A stretch of DNA of 62,133 nt from Thermomonas fusca DSM 15424 (lineage in GTDB: Bacteria; Pseudomonadota; Gammaproteobacteria; Xanthomonadales; Xanthomonadaceae), in assembly GCF_000423885.1 (NCBI RefSeq), contig NZ_AUIV01000026.1, positions 1-62,133 on the forward strand, given 5' to 3'. The position numbers and the translations under genes were made by a program. The notes beneath the pieces were generated by a model. It was not told the origin of the DNA. It was given only the letters and a program-made list of their open reading frames with translations, and did no database searches. How positions within the stretch are numbered: the first letter of the stretch is position 1; every line of letters starts with the position of its first letter. Shown in pieces: positions 35,271 through 44,386 of this stretch.

Positions 35271-37658
35271 ATGACGTTCGCAAGTGCGTTGCGCCGCCAG
35301 CGCTGGCGGCGCCTGCTGGCGTGGTTGCGCTGGGGCACGGCCGCACTGCTGCTGACCCTGCTGGTCCTTGATTTCGCCTTTCCGCTGCCGCTGCCCAAGG
35401 GCCGCGATTCCGCCACCGTGGTGACCGCCCGCGACGGCAGCCCGCTGCGCGCGTTTGCCGACGCGGGAGGCGTGTGGCGCTATCCGGCCACGCCGGAGCA
35501 GGTGTCGCCGCTGTACGTGCAGGCGCTGCTGGGCTACGAGGACCGCTGGTTCTGGCGCCATCCCGGCATCAACCCGGTGGCGATGCTGCGCGCCGGCGCG
35601 CAGATGCTGGCCAGCCGGCGCATCGTCTCCGGCGGCTCCACCCTGACCATGCAGGTGGCGCGGATCATCGATCCCGGCCTGCACGGCGCGCGCACCCGCA
35701 GCGTCGCCGGCAAGCTGCGCCAGCTGCTGCGCGCGCTGCAGCTGGAGGTGCATCTGTCCAAGCGCGGGATCCTCACCCTGTACCTGGAGCGCGCGCCGTT
35801 CGGCGGCACCATCGAAGGCGTGGAGGCCGCCAGCTGGGCCTACCTGGGCAAGCCGGCGGCGCGGCTGTCGCATGCCGAGGCCGCGCTGCTGGCGGTGCTG
35901 CCGCAGGCGCCCAGCCGGCTGCGCCCGGACCGCTATCCCGACGCGGCGCAGGCTGCGCGCGACAAGCTGCTGGCGCGGATGGCCGCGCGCGGCGTGTGGA
36001 CGCGCGCACAGGTGGAAGATGCGCGCATCGAGAACGTGGTGTCGCGCCGCCTGCGCGCGCCGATGGGCGCCGCGCTGCTGGCGCAGCGCCTGCACGCCGC
36101 GCGGCCGCAGGCACGCCGCATCGTGTCCACGCTGGAGCCGGCCCTGCAGCGTGCGCTGGAGGAACGGGTCGCGGCGTATTTCTCCGACCTGCCGCCGCGC
36201 ACCTCGGCGGCGTTGCTGGTGGTCGACAACGCCAGTCTGGAAGCGCGCGCCTACGTGGGCTCGTTGGCCTTCGCCGACAAGGCGCGGCTGGGCCATGTAG
36301 ACATGGTGCAGGCCTGGCGTTCGCCCGGCTCCACCCTCAAGCCGTTCCTGTACGGGATGGCGCTGGACGAAGGCCTGGTGCATTCGGAAAGCCTGCTGGT
36401 CGATGCGCCGCAGTCGTTCGGCGGCTACCGGCCGTCCAATTTCGATACCGCTTTCAACGGCCCGGTCAGCGTGGCCGAGGCGCTGCGGCTGTCGCTCAAC
36501 GTGCCGGCGGTGGACCTGCTGGACCGGGTCGGGCCAGCGCGCTTCGCCGCGCGGCTGGAGCACGCGGGCATCACCCTGCGGCTTCCGCGTGGGGCGGCGC
36601 CGAACCTGTCGATGATCCTGGGCGGCACCGGCGCGCGGCTGGAGGATCTGGTTGGCGCGTTTGCCGCCCTGCAGCGCGGCGGCATCGCCGGGCGGGTGCG
36701 CTATACCGGCGATGCGCCGAAGCTCGAACGCCGCCTGCTGTCGCCCGGCGCGGCCTGGATCGTGCGCGAGATCCTGGCCGCCCATCCGCGCCCCGGCGAG
36801 GCCGAGGGCATGTTCGACACCGGCCGGCGCCCGCAGGTGGCGTGGAAGACCGGCACCAGTTACGGCTTCCGCGATGCCTGGGCGATCGGCGCAACGCCGC
36901 GCTACAGCGTGGGCGTGTGGGTGGGGCGGCCGGACGGCACCCCGCTGCCCGGCCAGTACGGCGCGGTCACCGCACTGCCGCTGCTGTTCGAAGTGGTCGA
37001 CAGCCTGCCGCGCGCGCCCGGCGATTCGCGGCGCGTGCCGATGCCCGGCAGCGTGGCCGAAACCGACATCTGCTGGCCGCTGGGCACTGCCGCCAGCGCG
37101 CAGCCGGACGCGCTGTGCCAGCGGCGACGAGAGGCGTGGACGCTGGATGGAGTGGTGCCGCCGACCCTGCCGGAGCGCCAGGCGCGGCTGTGGAGCGCCG
37201 GCATCGAGCGCTTCGAAGTGGACGCCGGCAGCGGACGCCGGTTGTCCGCCGACTGCCGGTTGCCGCATGTCGCGCAGGCGCGACAGATCGCGCGCTGGCC
37301 GGCGCTGGCGATGCCGTGGCTGCCGGCGGCCTGGCGTGCCGGGGCGAGCCTGCCGCCGCTGGCCGACGACTGCGCGGACGACGGCCGCGGCGCGCTGGAA
37401 ACCCTGCGTATCGAAGGCGTCAACGATGGCGCTGTGCTCGCTGCGGCGCCGGGCCGCGGCGCCGGCGTGCGGCTTGCGCTGCGTGCACTGGGCGCCGGCG
37501 CGCGGGTGCAGTGGCTGCTGGACGGCCGCTGGATCGGTGAAACCGCAGGTGGCAGGCCGCTGCTGCACGAATTCGCCGAGCCGGGCCGACACGAACTCAC
37601 CGCGCTGGCCGACAGCGGCGCCTGGGACAGCTTGCGTTTCTCGATCCTGCCGCGGTAA
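35271..37658 (+). CDS. pbpC: penicillin-binding protein 1C
   Basis: A 795-residue bifunctional peptidoglycan synthase. One membrane segment (about 20-40), a GT51 transglycosylase domain ('LLGYEDRWFWRHPGI' with catalytic Glu near 90), a transpeptidase-like domain with STLK (active-site S354, K357) and KTGTS (526-530), and a C-terminal BiPBP_C beta domain (about 705-795). PbpC of E. coli binds penicillin poorly. The gene follows yfhM by eight bases, an arrangement that repeatedly occurs and suggests joint work in envelope repair. Confidence 0.94.
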   Translation: MTFASALRRQRWRRLLAWLRWGTAALLLTLLVLDFAFPLPLPKGRDSATVVTARDGSPLRAFADAGGVWRYPATPEQVSPLYVQALLGYEDRWFWRHPGINPVAMLRAGAQMLASRRIVSGGSTLTMQVARIIDPGLHGARTRSVAGKLRQLLRALQLEVHLSKRGILTLYLERAPFGGTIEGVEAASWAYLGKPAARLSHAEAALLAVLPQAPSRLRPDRYPDAAQAARDKLLARMAARGVWTRAQVEDARIENVVSRRLRAPMGAALLAQRLHAARPQARRIVSTLEPALQRALEERVAAYFSDLPPRTSAALLVVDNASLEARAYVGSLAFADKARLGHVDMVQAWRSPGSTLKPFLYGMALDEGLVHSESLLVDAPQSFGGYRPSNFDTAFNGPVSVAEALRLSLNVPAVDLLDRVGPARFAARLEHAGITLRLPRGAAPNLSMILGGTGARLEDLVGAFAALQRGGIAGRVRYTGDAPKLERRLLSPGAAWIVREILAAHPRPGEAEGMFDTGRRPQVAWKTGTSYGFRDAWAIGATPRYSVGVWVGRPDGTPLPGQYGAVTALPLLFEVVDSLPRAPGDSRRVPMPGSVAETDICWPLGTAASAQPDALCQRRREAWTLDGVVPPTLPERQARLWSAGIERFEVDAGSGRRLSADCRLPHVAQARQIARWPALAMPWLPAAWRAGASLPPLADDCADDGRGALETLRIEGVNDGAVLAAAPGRGAGVRLALRALGAGARVQWLLDGRWIGETAGGRPLLHEFAEPGRHELTALADSGAWDSLRFSILPR

Positions 37659-37677
37659 CCGTGACGCGCCGGGCAAA

Positions 37678-37695
37678 GATGCGCGAATGCGCATC
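37678..37695. terminator. 7-bp hairpin between pbpC and the peroxiredoxin
   Basis: Arms 37678-37684 and 37689-37695 with a GAAT loop, located between the convergent gene ends. No T tract. Confidence 0.3.
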
Positions 37696-37716
37696 GCGCC
37701 GCGGTCGCAGGTGCAA

Positions 37717-38199
37717 TCAGGCCGGAAGATTGGCCAGCACGTTTTCCGCCGACGACACCCGGTATTCGCCCGGCGCCTCCACCCACAGGCCGCGCACGAT
37801 CTCGTTCTCGGCATACAGCGCGAAGCGCTTGCTGCGCACGCCCATGCCGTAGCCGCTGGCGTCCAGCTCCAGCCCCAGCGCGCGGGTGAAGTCGGCATTG
37901 CCGTCGGCCAGCATCTTCATGCCCTGCGGCACGCCCTGGCTGTTGCCCCAGGCCTGCATCACGAAGGCATCGTTCACCGCCATGCAGGCGACCTCGATGC
38001 CCTTGGCGCGGAACACATCGAAATGCTGGATGAAGCCGGGCAGGTGGCGTTCGGAGCAGGTCGGCGTGAACGCGCCCGGCACCGAGAACAGCACCAGCTT
38101 GCGTCCGCCGAACAGGCTGTGGGTGTCGATCCGGTGCACACCGTTGTCGATGTACTGCAGGACCGCTTCGGGAAGGTGCTGACCGACTTGAATCGACAT
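37717..38199 (-). CDS. peroxiredoxin, Prx5 type
   Basis: A 160-residue thiol peroxidase of the Prx5/redoxin group; the peroxidatic cysteine is C48 in 'VPGAFTPTCSE'. No resolving cysteine is placed as in classical 2-Cys enzymes (C72 in 'VACMAVND' is the usual second one in this group). Some family members use glutaredoxin or glutathione. It reads toward pbpC and is divergent from the cbpA-like gene, with about 100 bases between. Confidence 0.9.
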   Translation of the reverse strand: MSIQVGQHLPEAVLQYIDNGVHRIDTHSLFGGRKLVLFSVPGAFTPTCSERHLPGFIQHFDVFRAKGIEVACMAVNDAFVMQAWGNSQGVPQGMKMLADGNADFTRALGLELDASGYGMGVRSKRFALYAENEIVRGLWVEAPGEYRVSSAENVLANLPA

Positions 38200-38298
38200 G
38201 ACCGGGCCTCACTTCGATGAGCAGGCAGTCTAAGGCCTGTGACTGCACTTGGGCTGCGCGGTGGGATAATCCCCGCACGCAGACCGCAGGGAGCATCG

Positions 38299-39204
38299 AT
38301 GGAATTCAAGGACTACTACGGGATCCTCGGGGTCGAAGCCAGCGCGGGCGAGGCCGAGATCAAGACCGCCTACCGCCGGCTGGCGCGCAAATACCATCCC
38401 GACGTCAGCAAGGAAAAGGGCGCCGAGGACAAGTTCAAGGCGGTCAACGAAGCCTATGAAGCGCTGCGCGACCCGCAGAAGCGCGCGGCCTACGACCAGC
38501 TGCGCGCCGGCGGATACCGCCCCGGCGACGAGATCCGCCCGCCGCCCGGCGGCTTCGGCCGCGGGCAGGGCGGGCAGCCGGATTTCGACTACGACAAGAT
38601 CTTCGCCGGCGGTGGTGCCGGCGGCGGTTTCTCCGATTTCTTCGAGAACCTGTTCGGCCAGCGCGCCCGCGGCAACGGCGGTGGGCGCCCTGGGCAGCCG
38701 GCGGGCGACACCCGCGCCAAGCTGGCGGTGCCGCTGAGCGCGGTCTACAACGGCAGCAGCGTGCGCATCGGCGTGGGTGGCAAGACCCTGGACGTGCGCG
38801 TGCCCAAGGGCGTGCGCCCCGGTCAGGTGATCCGTCTGGCCCGGCAGGGCAATGGTGGCCGCGACCTGCTGCTGGAAGTGGAATACGCCGCCGACCCGCA
38901 GTTCGAGGTCGATGGCCGCAACGTCATCCATGTGCTGCCGGTGGCGCCGTGGGAAGCGGCGTTGGGCGCCACCCTCAGCGTGCCCACGCTGGGCGGGCCG
39001 GTGGAACTGAAGATTCCGGCCGATTCCGAATCCGGCCGCAAGCTGCGCCTGCGCGGGCGCGGCCTGCCGGGCAGCGGCGGCGCGGCGGATGGCGACCAGA
39101 TCGTCGAGCTGGAAGTCCTCGCCCCGAAGGCGCACAACGACGCCCAGCGCAAGGCCTACACGAAGATGCGCGATGCCTTCGGCGACGACTGGCGGCGGGG
39201 GTGA
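38299..39204 (+). CDS. cbpA: DnaJ-class co-chaperone (CbpA-like)
   Basis: A 301-residue J-domain protein: J domain (1-70) with HPD at 33-35, a Gly/Phe-rich region (about 75-135), then two C-terminal peptide-binding beta domains. It lacks the cysteine-rich zinc domain of DnaJ, which is the defining feature of CbpA. It should stimulate DnaK. GGGAG (38289-38293) supports ATG 38299. No cbpM modulator gene follows. Confidence 0.88.
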   Translation: MEFKDYYGILGVEASAGEAEIKTAYRRLARKYHPDVSKEKGAEDKFKAVNEAYEALRDPQKRAAYDQLRAGGYRPGDEIRPPPGGFGRGQGGQPDFDYDKIFAGGGAGGGFSDFFENLFGQRARGNGGGRPGQPAGDTRAKLAVPLSAVYNGSSVRIGVGGKTLDVRVPKGVRPGQVIRLARQGNGGRDLLLEVEYAADPQFEVDGRNVIHVLPVAPWEAALGATLSVPTLGGPVELKIPADSESGRKLRLRGRGLPGSGGAADGDQIVELEVLAPKAHNDAQRKAYTKMRDAFGDDWRRG

Positions 39205-39216
39205 GCCGGCCTCTCG

Positions 39217-39242
39217 GGTGGGGTTTCAGGTTAAGCCCCACC
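39217..39242. terminator. hairpin between the cbpA-like gene and pilH
   Basis: Arms 39217-39223 and 39236-39242 (GGTGGGG/CCCCACC) around a 12-base loop, located between convergent gene ends. TTT and AA stretches lie in the loop only. Confidence 0.35.
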
Positions 39243-39283
39243 GGCTGCGGTGACGTTCGCTGCTGAGGCCGCGCCCGCAGGAG

Positions 39284-39664
39284 TTACGCGGCGCTCGGGC
39301 CGGTGACCAGATACTGGTTGATCACATCGGCCAGTTCGGATTCGCTGAACGGCTTGGTGATGTAGGCCTTGGCGCCCTGGCGCATGCCCCAGACGCGGTC
39401 GGTGTCCTGGTCCTTGGTGGTGACCAGGATGACCGGGATGTGCTTGGTGGTGGCCTCGCGGCTGATCGAACGGGTGGCCTGGAAACCGTTGAGGTTCGGC
39501 ATCACCACGTCCATCAGGATCAGGTCCGGCAGCTCGCGCTTGGCCGCTTCCACGCCGGCGGCGCCGTCCTCGGCGGTGAGTGCGTCGTGGCCGAGCTTCT
39601 CGACGATGCGTCGGATGCTCATCAGCTGGGAGGGCGAATCGTCGACGATCAGGATGCGTGCCAT
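39284..39664 (-). CDS. pilH: single-domain response regulator, PilH-like
   Basis: A 126-residue CheY-like receiver with no output domain. Phosphoacceptor D52 in 'ILMDVVMPNLNGFQATR', acidic pocket D8/D9, T82 and K104 are all present. The sequence strongly resembles PilH, one of the two CheY proteins of the Chp/Pil twitching-motility system. No pilG, pilI, pilJ or chpA lies next to it, so either this pilH is detached from the cluster or it is a related orphan receiver. Confidence 0.8.
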   Translation of the reverse strand: MARILIVDDSPSQLMSIRRIVEKLGHDALTAEDGAAGVEAAKRELPDLILMDVVMPNLNGFQATRSISREATTKHIPVILVTTKDQDTDRVWGMRQGAKAYITKPFSESELADVINQYLVTGPSAA

Positions 39665-39722
39665 GTGAATCCCCGGGTATGCGGGTCGATTGTAGCCGCA
39701 GGCCCGCGGCCTGCAAGCGCGG

Positions 39723-40727
39723 TCAGATGACAGGCGCGATGCGCACCACCGTACGCCCCAGCGCGCCGCCGGCAAGCATGCCGTCGAACACCTGCGGCAG
39801 TTCGTCCAGGCTGGCTTCGCGGGTGCAGATCGCGGCCAGGTTGTCCGGCTTCCAGTCGCCGGCCAAGCGGCGCCAGACCTCGTCACGGATGTCGCGGGCG
39901 GTGCCGGCCGAGGCCACGCCCAGCAGCGAGACGCCGCGGATGATGAAGGGCATCACGGTGGCGTGCAGCTCATGCGATGCGGCCAGCCCGCAGCTGGCGA
40001 CGTTGCCGTAGGGGGCGGTCTGCGCCAGCAGGGCGGCCAACATCGGCCCGCCGACGCTGTCCAGGCCGCCGCCGAAGCGGGCACTGTCCATCGGCTTGGT
40101 GGTGGCCAGCGCGTCGCGGCCCAGCACGTCGGACGCGCCCAGTGACTTCAGGTAGTCCGCATGTTCGGGCTTGCCGCTGATCGCGTGCACCTCATAGCCG
40201 GCCTTGCTGTAGATGGCGACCGCCATCGAACCCACGCCGCCAGTGGCGCCGGTCACGGCCAACGGGCCGAGCGCGGGGGTCTGCCGGTTTTCGGTCATCC
40301 GCAGCAGGCCCAGCGCCGCGGTGAAGCCGGCGGTACCCAGGATCATCGCTTCGCGCAGGCTCAGGCCCGCGGGCAGCGGGATCACCCAGCGCGCATCCAG
40401 CCGCGCGACTTCCGAATAGCCGCCGTCGCGGGTTTCCGACAGCCCGCTGCCGGTGACCAGCACGGCGTCGCCTTCGCGGAACGCGGGATCGGTGGACGCC
40501 ACCACGTGGCCTGCGACGTCTATCCCTCCGACCAGCGGGAAGCTGCGCAGGATCTTGCCCTTGCCGGTCCCGGCCAGCGCGTCCTTGTAGTTGACCGAGG
40601 AGTAGGCGGCCTTCACCACCACTTCGCCGGGGTTGAGGTCGTCCAGCGACAGGGTTTCGATGCCGCTGCGGTAGCCGGCGGCGTCGCTGTGGATGCGGAA
40701 GGCCCGGAACGTCGCCGGAATGGTCAT
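39723..40727 (-). CDS. acuI: MDR-family acrylyl-CoA/quinone reductase (AcuI/YhdH-like)
   Basis: A 334-residue NADPH-dependent medium-chain reductase. The dinucleotide loop 'VTGATGGVGSMAVAI' and the YhdH-type N-terminus ('FRAFRIH', 'VNYKDALAGTGKGKI') are clear. AcuI/YhdH detoxify acryloyl-CoA by reducing it to propionyl-CoA. No zinc ligands are seen, as expected for this subgroup. The ATG at 40727 overlaps the stop of the upstream LOG-family gene (ATGA). Confidence 0.87.
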   Translation of the reverse strand: MTIPATFRAFRIHSDAAGYRSGIETLSLDDLNPGEVVVKAAYSSVNYKDALAGTGKGKILRSFPLVGGIDVAGHVVASTDPAFREGDAVLVTGSGLSETRDGGYSEVARLDARWVIPLPAGLSLREAMILGTAGFTAALGLLRMTENRQTPALGPLAVTGATGGVGSMAVAIYSKAGYEVHAISGKPEHADYLKSLGASDVLGRDALATTKPMDSARFGGGLDSVGGPMLAALLAQTAPYGNVASCGLAASHELHATVMPFIIRGVSLLGVASAGTARDIRDEVWRRLAGDWKPDNLAAICTREASLDELPQVFDGMLAGGALGRTVVRIAPVI

Positions 40728-41335
40728 ACATCCTCCGGGGTGAGGTTGAGCTGGCTGCGGCGCTTCTCGTCCAGCCATTTGTCGGCGTGCGCGGGCACGT
40801 AGGCCTGCATCCATGCCAGCAGGGCGTCGATGTCGCCGCCGTGCCACATGTCCTGCCGCTGCTCGGGATGCAGGAAGCGCTCGCGCACCATCGTGTCCAG
40901 CATCGCCATCAGCGGCTGCCAGAAGCCGTTGACGCCTAGGAAGGCGCAGGGCTTCTTGCCGAGGCCCAGCTGGCGCCACGTCAGCATCTCGAACATTTCA
41001 TCGAGGGTGCCGAAGCCGCCGGGAAGGGCGACGAAGCCGTCGGCCAGCTCGAACATGCGCGCCTTGCGGCTGTGCATGGAGTCGACCACTTCCAGCCGGG
41101 TGACGCCCTTGTGAGCGACCTCCCAATCCACCAGCTGTTGCGGGATCACGCCGACCACCTCGCCCCCGTGTTCCAGCACGGCATCGGCCACGATGCCCAT
41201 CAGGCCGACGTTGCCGCCGCCGTAGACCAGCGCGATGCCTTCGCCGGCGAGGCGCTTGCCGAGCGCGCGGGAGAGGATGGCGTAGGCGGGATCGTTGCCG
41301 GCGTTGGAGCCGCAGTAGACGCAGAGTGTTTTCAT
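40724..41335 (-). CDS. LOG-family protein (cytokinin riboside phosphoribohydrolase type)
   Basis: A 203-residue Rossmann protein of the LOG/TIGR00730 family. It has 'YGGGNVGLMG' (38-47) and the hallmark 'PGGFGTLDE' (105-113), the nucleotide-monophosphate cleaving site. Members hydrolyse AMP or cytokinin nucleotides to free base plus ribose-5-phosphate. It is translationally coupled to the acuI-like gene. Upstream, between it and lpdA, lies a multi-hairpin repeat (41417-41593). Confidence 0.88.
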   Translation of the reverse strand: MKTLCVYCGSNAGNDPAYAILSRALGKRLAGEGIALVYGGGNVGLMGIVADAVLEHGGEVVGVIPQQLVDWEVAHKGVTRLEVVDSMHSRKARMFELADGFVALPGGFGTLDEMFEMLTWRQLGLGKKPCAFLGVNGFWQPLMAMLDTMVRERFLHPEQRQDMWHGGDIDALLAWMQAYVPAHADKWLDEKRRSQLNLTPEDV

Positions 41336-41416
41336 GCGCGGATTATCGCGCGCCCGAACGAAAAACGGCGCACCGGGGTGGCCGTGATTTTCGCGTGGTA
41401 TCCGACAAGGCTGGAG

Positions 41417-41593
41417 CGTGGCGCGGGGTTTTCGCGACAATCGGCGGCATGGGTTCGGCGCATCGCGCCGGACGGGCAGACCATGGATGGTCTGCCCCGG
41501 TCCTGCCGCATGCGCAGGAAAGCGCATGCGAGCAGGCCGCCGATTAGCCTACATGGACGTACTTGCGGCGTGTCGCGGAAACCCCGCGCCACG
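41417..41593. repeat. multi-hairpin dispersed repeat, copy 1
   Basis: A 177-base non-coding unit closed by a 23-bp inverted repeat (41417-41439 with 41571-41593, one mismatch). A second 10-bp stem pairs 41439-41448 with 41536-41545. Inside are three hairpins: 41456-41470, a 24-base palindrome 41474-41497 with ATGGAT at its centre, and 41502-41536. After these comes TACATGGACGTA, then GGCGTGTCGCG, shared with copy 2. No open frame with coding character is seen. It lies between lpdA and the LOG gene, both leftward, so it would be transcribed if lpdA reads through. Confidence 0.8.
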
Positions 41594-41611
41594 ATCCGGC
41601 CGCCAGCGAGA

Positions 41612-43042
41612 TCAGTTGGCCTTGTGGATCGCCCGCTTGTGCACCGCCATCGCGGCGTCGTGCACGGCTTCGCTCAGCGACGGGTGGGCGTGGCAGATGC
41701 GCGCCAGGTCGTCGGCGCTGCCCTTGAACTCCATCGCCAGCACGCCTTCGTGGACCAGCTCTGACACGTTGGCGCCGACCAGGTGCATGCCCAGGATGGT
41801 GTCGGTTTCGGCATGTGCCAGCACCTTCACGAAGCCTGCCGGCTCGGCCATCGCCACCGCGCGGCCGACCGCCGCGAACGGGAAGCTGCCGGCCTTGTAC
41901 GGGGTGCCTTCGGCCTTCAGCTGCTCCTCGGTCTTGCCAACCCAGGCGATTTCCGGCTCGGTGTAGATCACCCACGGGATGGTGTCGAAGTTGACGTGGC
42001 CGGGCAGGCCGGCGATCAGCTCGGCCACCGCGATGCCTTCCTCGAAGCCCTTGTGCGCCAGCATCGGCCCGCGCACGCAATCGCCGACCGCCCACACGCC
42101 ATCGACGCCGGTGTGGCAGTGCTCGTCGACCACGATCTGGCCGCGCTCGTTGACCTGCACGCCGGTGCCATCGGCCAGCAGGCCCTTGGTGGCGGCGCGG
42201 CGGCCCACGGCCACCAGCAGCTTGTCGACCACCAGTTCCTGGGCCGCGCCCTTGTCGTCGGTGTAGCTGATATGGACGCCGTCCTTCTTGACCTCGGTGG
42301 CGGTGCACTTGCAGCCCAGCTTGATGTCCAGGCCCTGCTTCTTGAATTCGCGCGCCGCGACCTTCGCCACTTCCGCATCGGCGGCGGCGAGGAAGTTCGG
42401 CAGGCCTTCGAGGATGGTGACCTCGGCGCCCAGGCGCTTCCACACGCTGCCCAGTTCCAGGCCGATCACGCCGGCGCCGATCACGCCGAGGCGCTTCGGT
42501 ACCTTCTCGAGGTCCAGCGCGCCGACGTTGTCGATGATGTGCTCGCCGAACTTGGCGAACGGCAGCTCGATGGAATCGGAACCGGCGGCGAGGATGACGT
42601 TGGTGGCCTTCAGCGCGACTTCGCTACCGTCGTGCTGCTTGACCGTCACCACGTTGCCCGGCTGCAGCTGGCCGAAGCCGTAGAACGCGGTGATCTTGTT
42701 CGCCTTGAACAGCGCGGCGATGCCGCCGGTGAACTGCTTCACGATGCCGTCCTTGCGGGCGACCATCTTCTTCACGTCGATCGCGGGCTTGTCGAAGCTG
42801 ATCCCGTGCTGGTCGAAGATGTGGCCCATGTTCCAGAACTGGCGGCTGGAATCCAGCAGCGCCTTGGACGGGATGCAGCCTACGCGCAGGCAGGTGCCGC
42901 CCAGCGCCGGCTTGCCGTCCTTGCCCAGCGCGGCGTCGATGCAGGCGGTCTTCAGGCCCAGCTGCGCGGCGCGGATGGCGGCGTGGTAGCCGGCCGGGCC
43001 GGCACCGATGACGACGACGTCGAATTGCTGTTGTTCGCTCAT
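41612..43042 (-). CDS. lpdA: dihydrolipoyl dehydrogenase (E3)
   Basis: A 476-residue FAD flavoprotein that reoxidises dihydrolipoamide for 2-oxoacid dehydrogenase complexes. The redox disulfide is C51/C56 in 'GGTCLRVGCIPSK'; FAD motif GAGPAG near 13-18, NAD motif 'GAGVIGLELG' and the C-terminal 'HAHPSLSE' catalytic His-Glu are present. It is the last gene of sucA-sucB-lpdA. A hairpin (43103-43128) separates it from sucB. Confidence 0.96.
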   Translation of the reverse strand: MSEQQQFDVVVIGAGPAGYHAAIRAAQLGLKTACIDAALGKDGKPALGGTCLRVGCIPSKALLDSSRQFWNMGHIFDQHGISFDKPAIDVKKMVARKDGIVKQFTGGIAALFKANKITAFYGFGQLQPGNVVTVKQHDGSEVALKATNVILAAGSDSIELPFAKFGEHIIDNVGALDLEKVPKRLGVIGAGVIGLELGSVWKRLGAEVTILEGLPNFLAAADAEVAKVAAREFKKQGLDIKLGCKCTATEVKKDGVHISYTDDKGAAQELVVDKLLVAVGRRAATKGLLADGTGVQVNERGQIVVDEHCHTGVDGVWAVGDCVRGPMLAHKGFEEGIAVAELIAGLPGHVNFDTIPWVIYTEPEIAWVGKTEEQLKAEGTPYKAGSFPFAAVGRAVAMAEPAGFVKVLAHAETDTILGMHLVGANVSELVHEGVLAMEFKGSADDLARICHAHPSLSEAVHDAAMAVHKRAIHKAN

Positions 43043-43102
43043 TGCTTCATTCCTGAACTTGGTAGCGGGGGCAGGCTCCGGGCCCGCGGTGCCCCGAAAC
43101 AG

Positions 43103-43128
43103 GACGGGAACCGTTGCCGGTTCCCGTC
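43103..43128 (-). promoter_or_regulatory. hairpin in the sucB-lpdA gap
   Basis: A perfect 10-bp stem (43103-43112 with 43119-43128) and six-base loop in the 93-base intercistronic gap, starting seven bases after the sucB stop. Leftward it is followed by CTGTTTC, a poor T tract. It may stabilise the sucAB mRNA 3' end or attenuate lpdA expression. Confidence 0.5.
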
Positions 43129-43135
43129 GCCGGAA

Positions 43136-44356
43136 TCACATTCCCAGCAGCATGCGGTGCGGGTTTTCGAGCTGGTTCTTGATGTCGACCAGGAACAGCA
43201 CCGCGTCCTTTCCGTCGATGATGCGGTGGTCGTAGCTCAGCGCGATGTACATCATCGGCGCGGCGATCACCTGGCCGTTCTCGACGATGGCGCGCTCCTT
43301 GATCGCGTGCATGCCGAGGATGGCGCTCTGCGGCGGGTTCACGATCGGGGTGGACATCAGCGAACCGAAGGTGCCGCCATTGGTGATGGTGAAGGTGCCG
43401 CCCTGCAGGTCGTCCAGGCCCAGCTTGCCGTCGCGCGCCTTCTTGGCGTAGTCCGCGATGCCCTGCTCGATCTCGGCGAAGCCCATCCGCTCGACGTTGC
43501 GCAGCACCGGCGTGACCAGGCCCTTGTCGGTGGACACCGCGATGCTGATGTCGGCATAGCCGTGGTAGATGACGTCGTTGCCATCGACCGAGGCGTTGAC
43601 TGCCGGATGACGCTGCAGCGCGTTCGCCGCCGCCTTGGCGAAGAAGCTCATGAAGCCGAGCTTGATGCCGTTGGCCTTGACGAAGTCGTCCTGCAGCTCC
43701 TTGCGCATCTCCATGACCTTCGCCAGGTTGACCTCGTTGAACGAGGTCAGCATGGCGATGGAGTTCTTCGACTGCATCAGGCGCTCGGCGATGCGGGCGC
43801 GCATGCGGGTCATCGGCACGCGTTCCTCTGGACGCGCGCCGCCGGTCACGCCGGCGGTCTTGCCGCTGGCGTAGTTGACGATGTCTTCCTTGGTGACCAT
43901 GCCGCGGCGGCCGGTGCCGGCCACGTCGGCCGGGTTCACGCCGGAGGTGGTGGCGGCGAAGCGCGCACCCGGCGGCAGGTCGCCACCCACGGGGTTGGGC
44001 GTGGTGCTGGCCGGCGCCGCCGCGTGCAGCGCCGCGGCCTGGGCCTTGGGCATCACCTGCTCGGCACCGGCGGCCGGCTTGGGCGCTTCGGCGGCGGGGG
44101 CGGCGGCAGCGGCCGTGGCGCCTTCCTCGATCACCGCGATCACCTGCTGGCTGTTGACGGTGGCGCCGGCTTCGAACTTGATCTCCTTGAGCACGCCATC
44201 GACCGGCGAGGGCACTTCCAGCACCACCTTGTCGGTTTCGAGATCGAGCAGGTTTTCATCGCGCTTGACCGCGTCGCCGGCCTTCTTGTGCCAGCTGGCG
44301 ATGGTGGCGTCGGAAACGGATTCGGGGAGAACCGGGACTTTGACTTCAATGGCCAT
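43136..44356 (-). CDS. sucB: 2-oxoglutarate dehydrogenase E2, dihydrolipoyl succinyltransferase
   Basis: A 406-residue core enzyme of the 2-oxoglutarate dehydrogenase complex (TCA cycle). One N-terminal lipoyl domain with lipoylated K43 in 'ETDKVVLEV', an Ala/Pro-rich linker, the E1/E3-binding domain (about 125-160), another linker and the catalytic domain ending in 'LSYDHRIIDGKDAV' with the active-site His. Length equals E. coli SucB. It lies 30 bases after sucA. The lplB/lplA pair at 6160-7271 could attach its lipoate. Confidence 0.96.
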   Translation of the reverse strand: MAIEVKVPVLPESVSDATIASWHKKAGDAVKRDENLLDLETDKVVLEVPSPVDGVLKEIKFEAGATVNSQQVIAVIEEGATAAAAAPAAEAPKPAAGAEQVMPKAQAAALHAAAPASTTPNPVGGDLPPGARFAATTSGVNPADVAGTGRRGMVTKEDIVNYASGKTAGVTGGARPEERVPMTRMRARIAERLMQSKNSIAMLTSFNEVNLAKVMEMRKELQDDFVKANGIKLGFMSFFAKAAANALQRHPAVNASVDGNDVIYHGYADISIAVSTDKGLVTPVLRNVERMGFAEIEQGIADYAKKARDGKLGLDDLQGGTFTITNGGTFGSLMSTPIVNPPQSAILGMHAIKERAIVENGQVIAAPMMYIALSYDHRIIDGKDAVLFLVDIKNQLENPHRMLLGM

Positions 44357-44386
44357 GAGGGCGTCCTGTCGGAATTCGGAGGGGGA

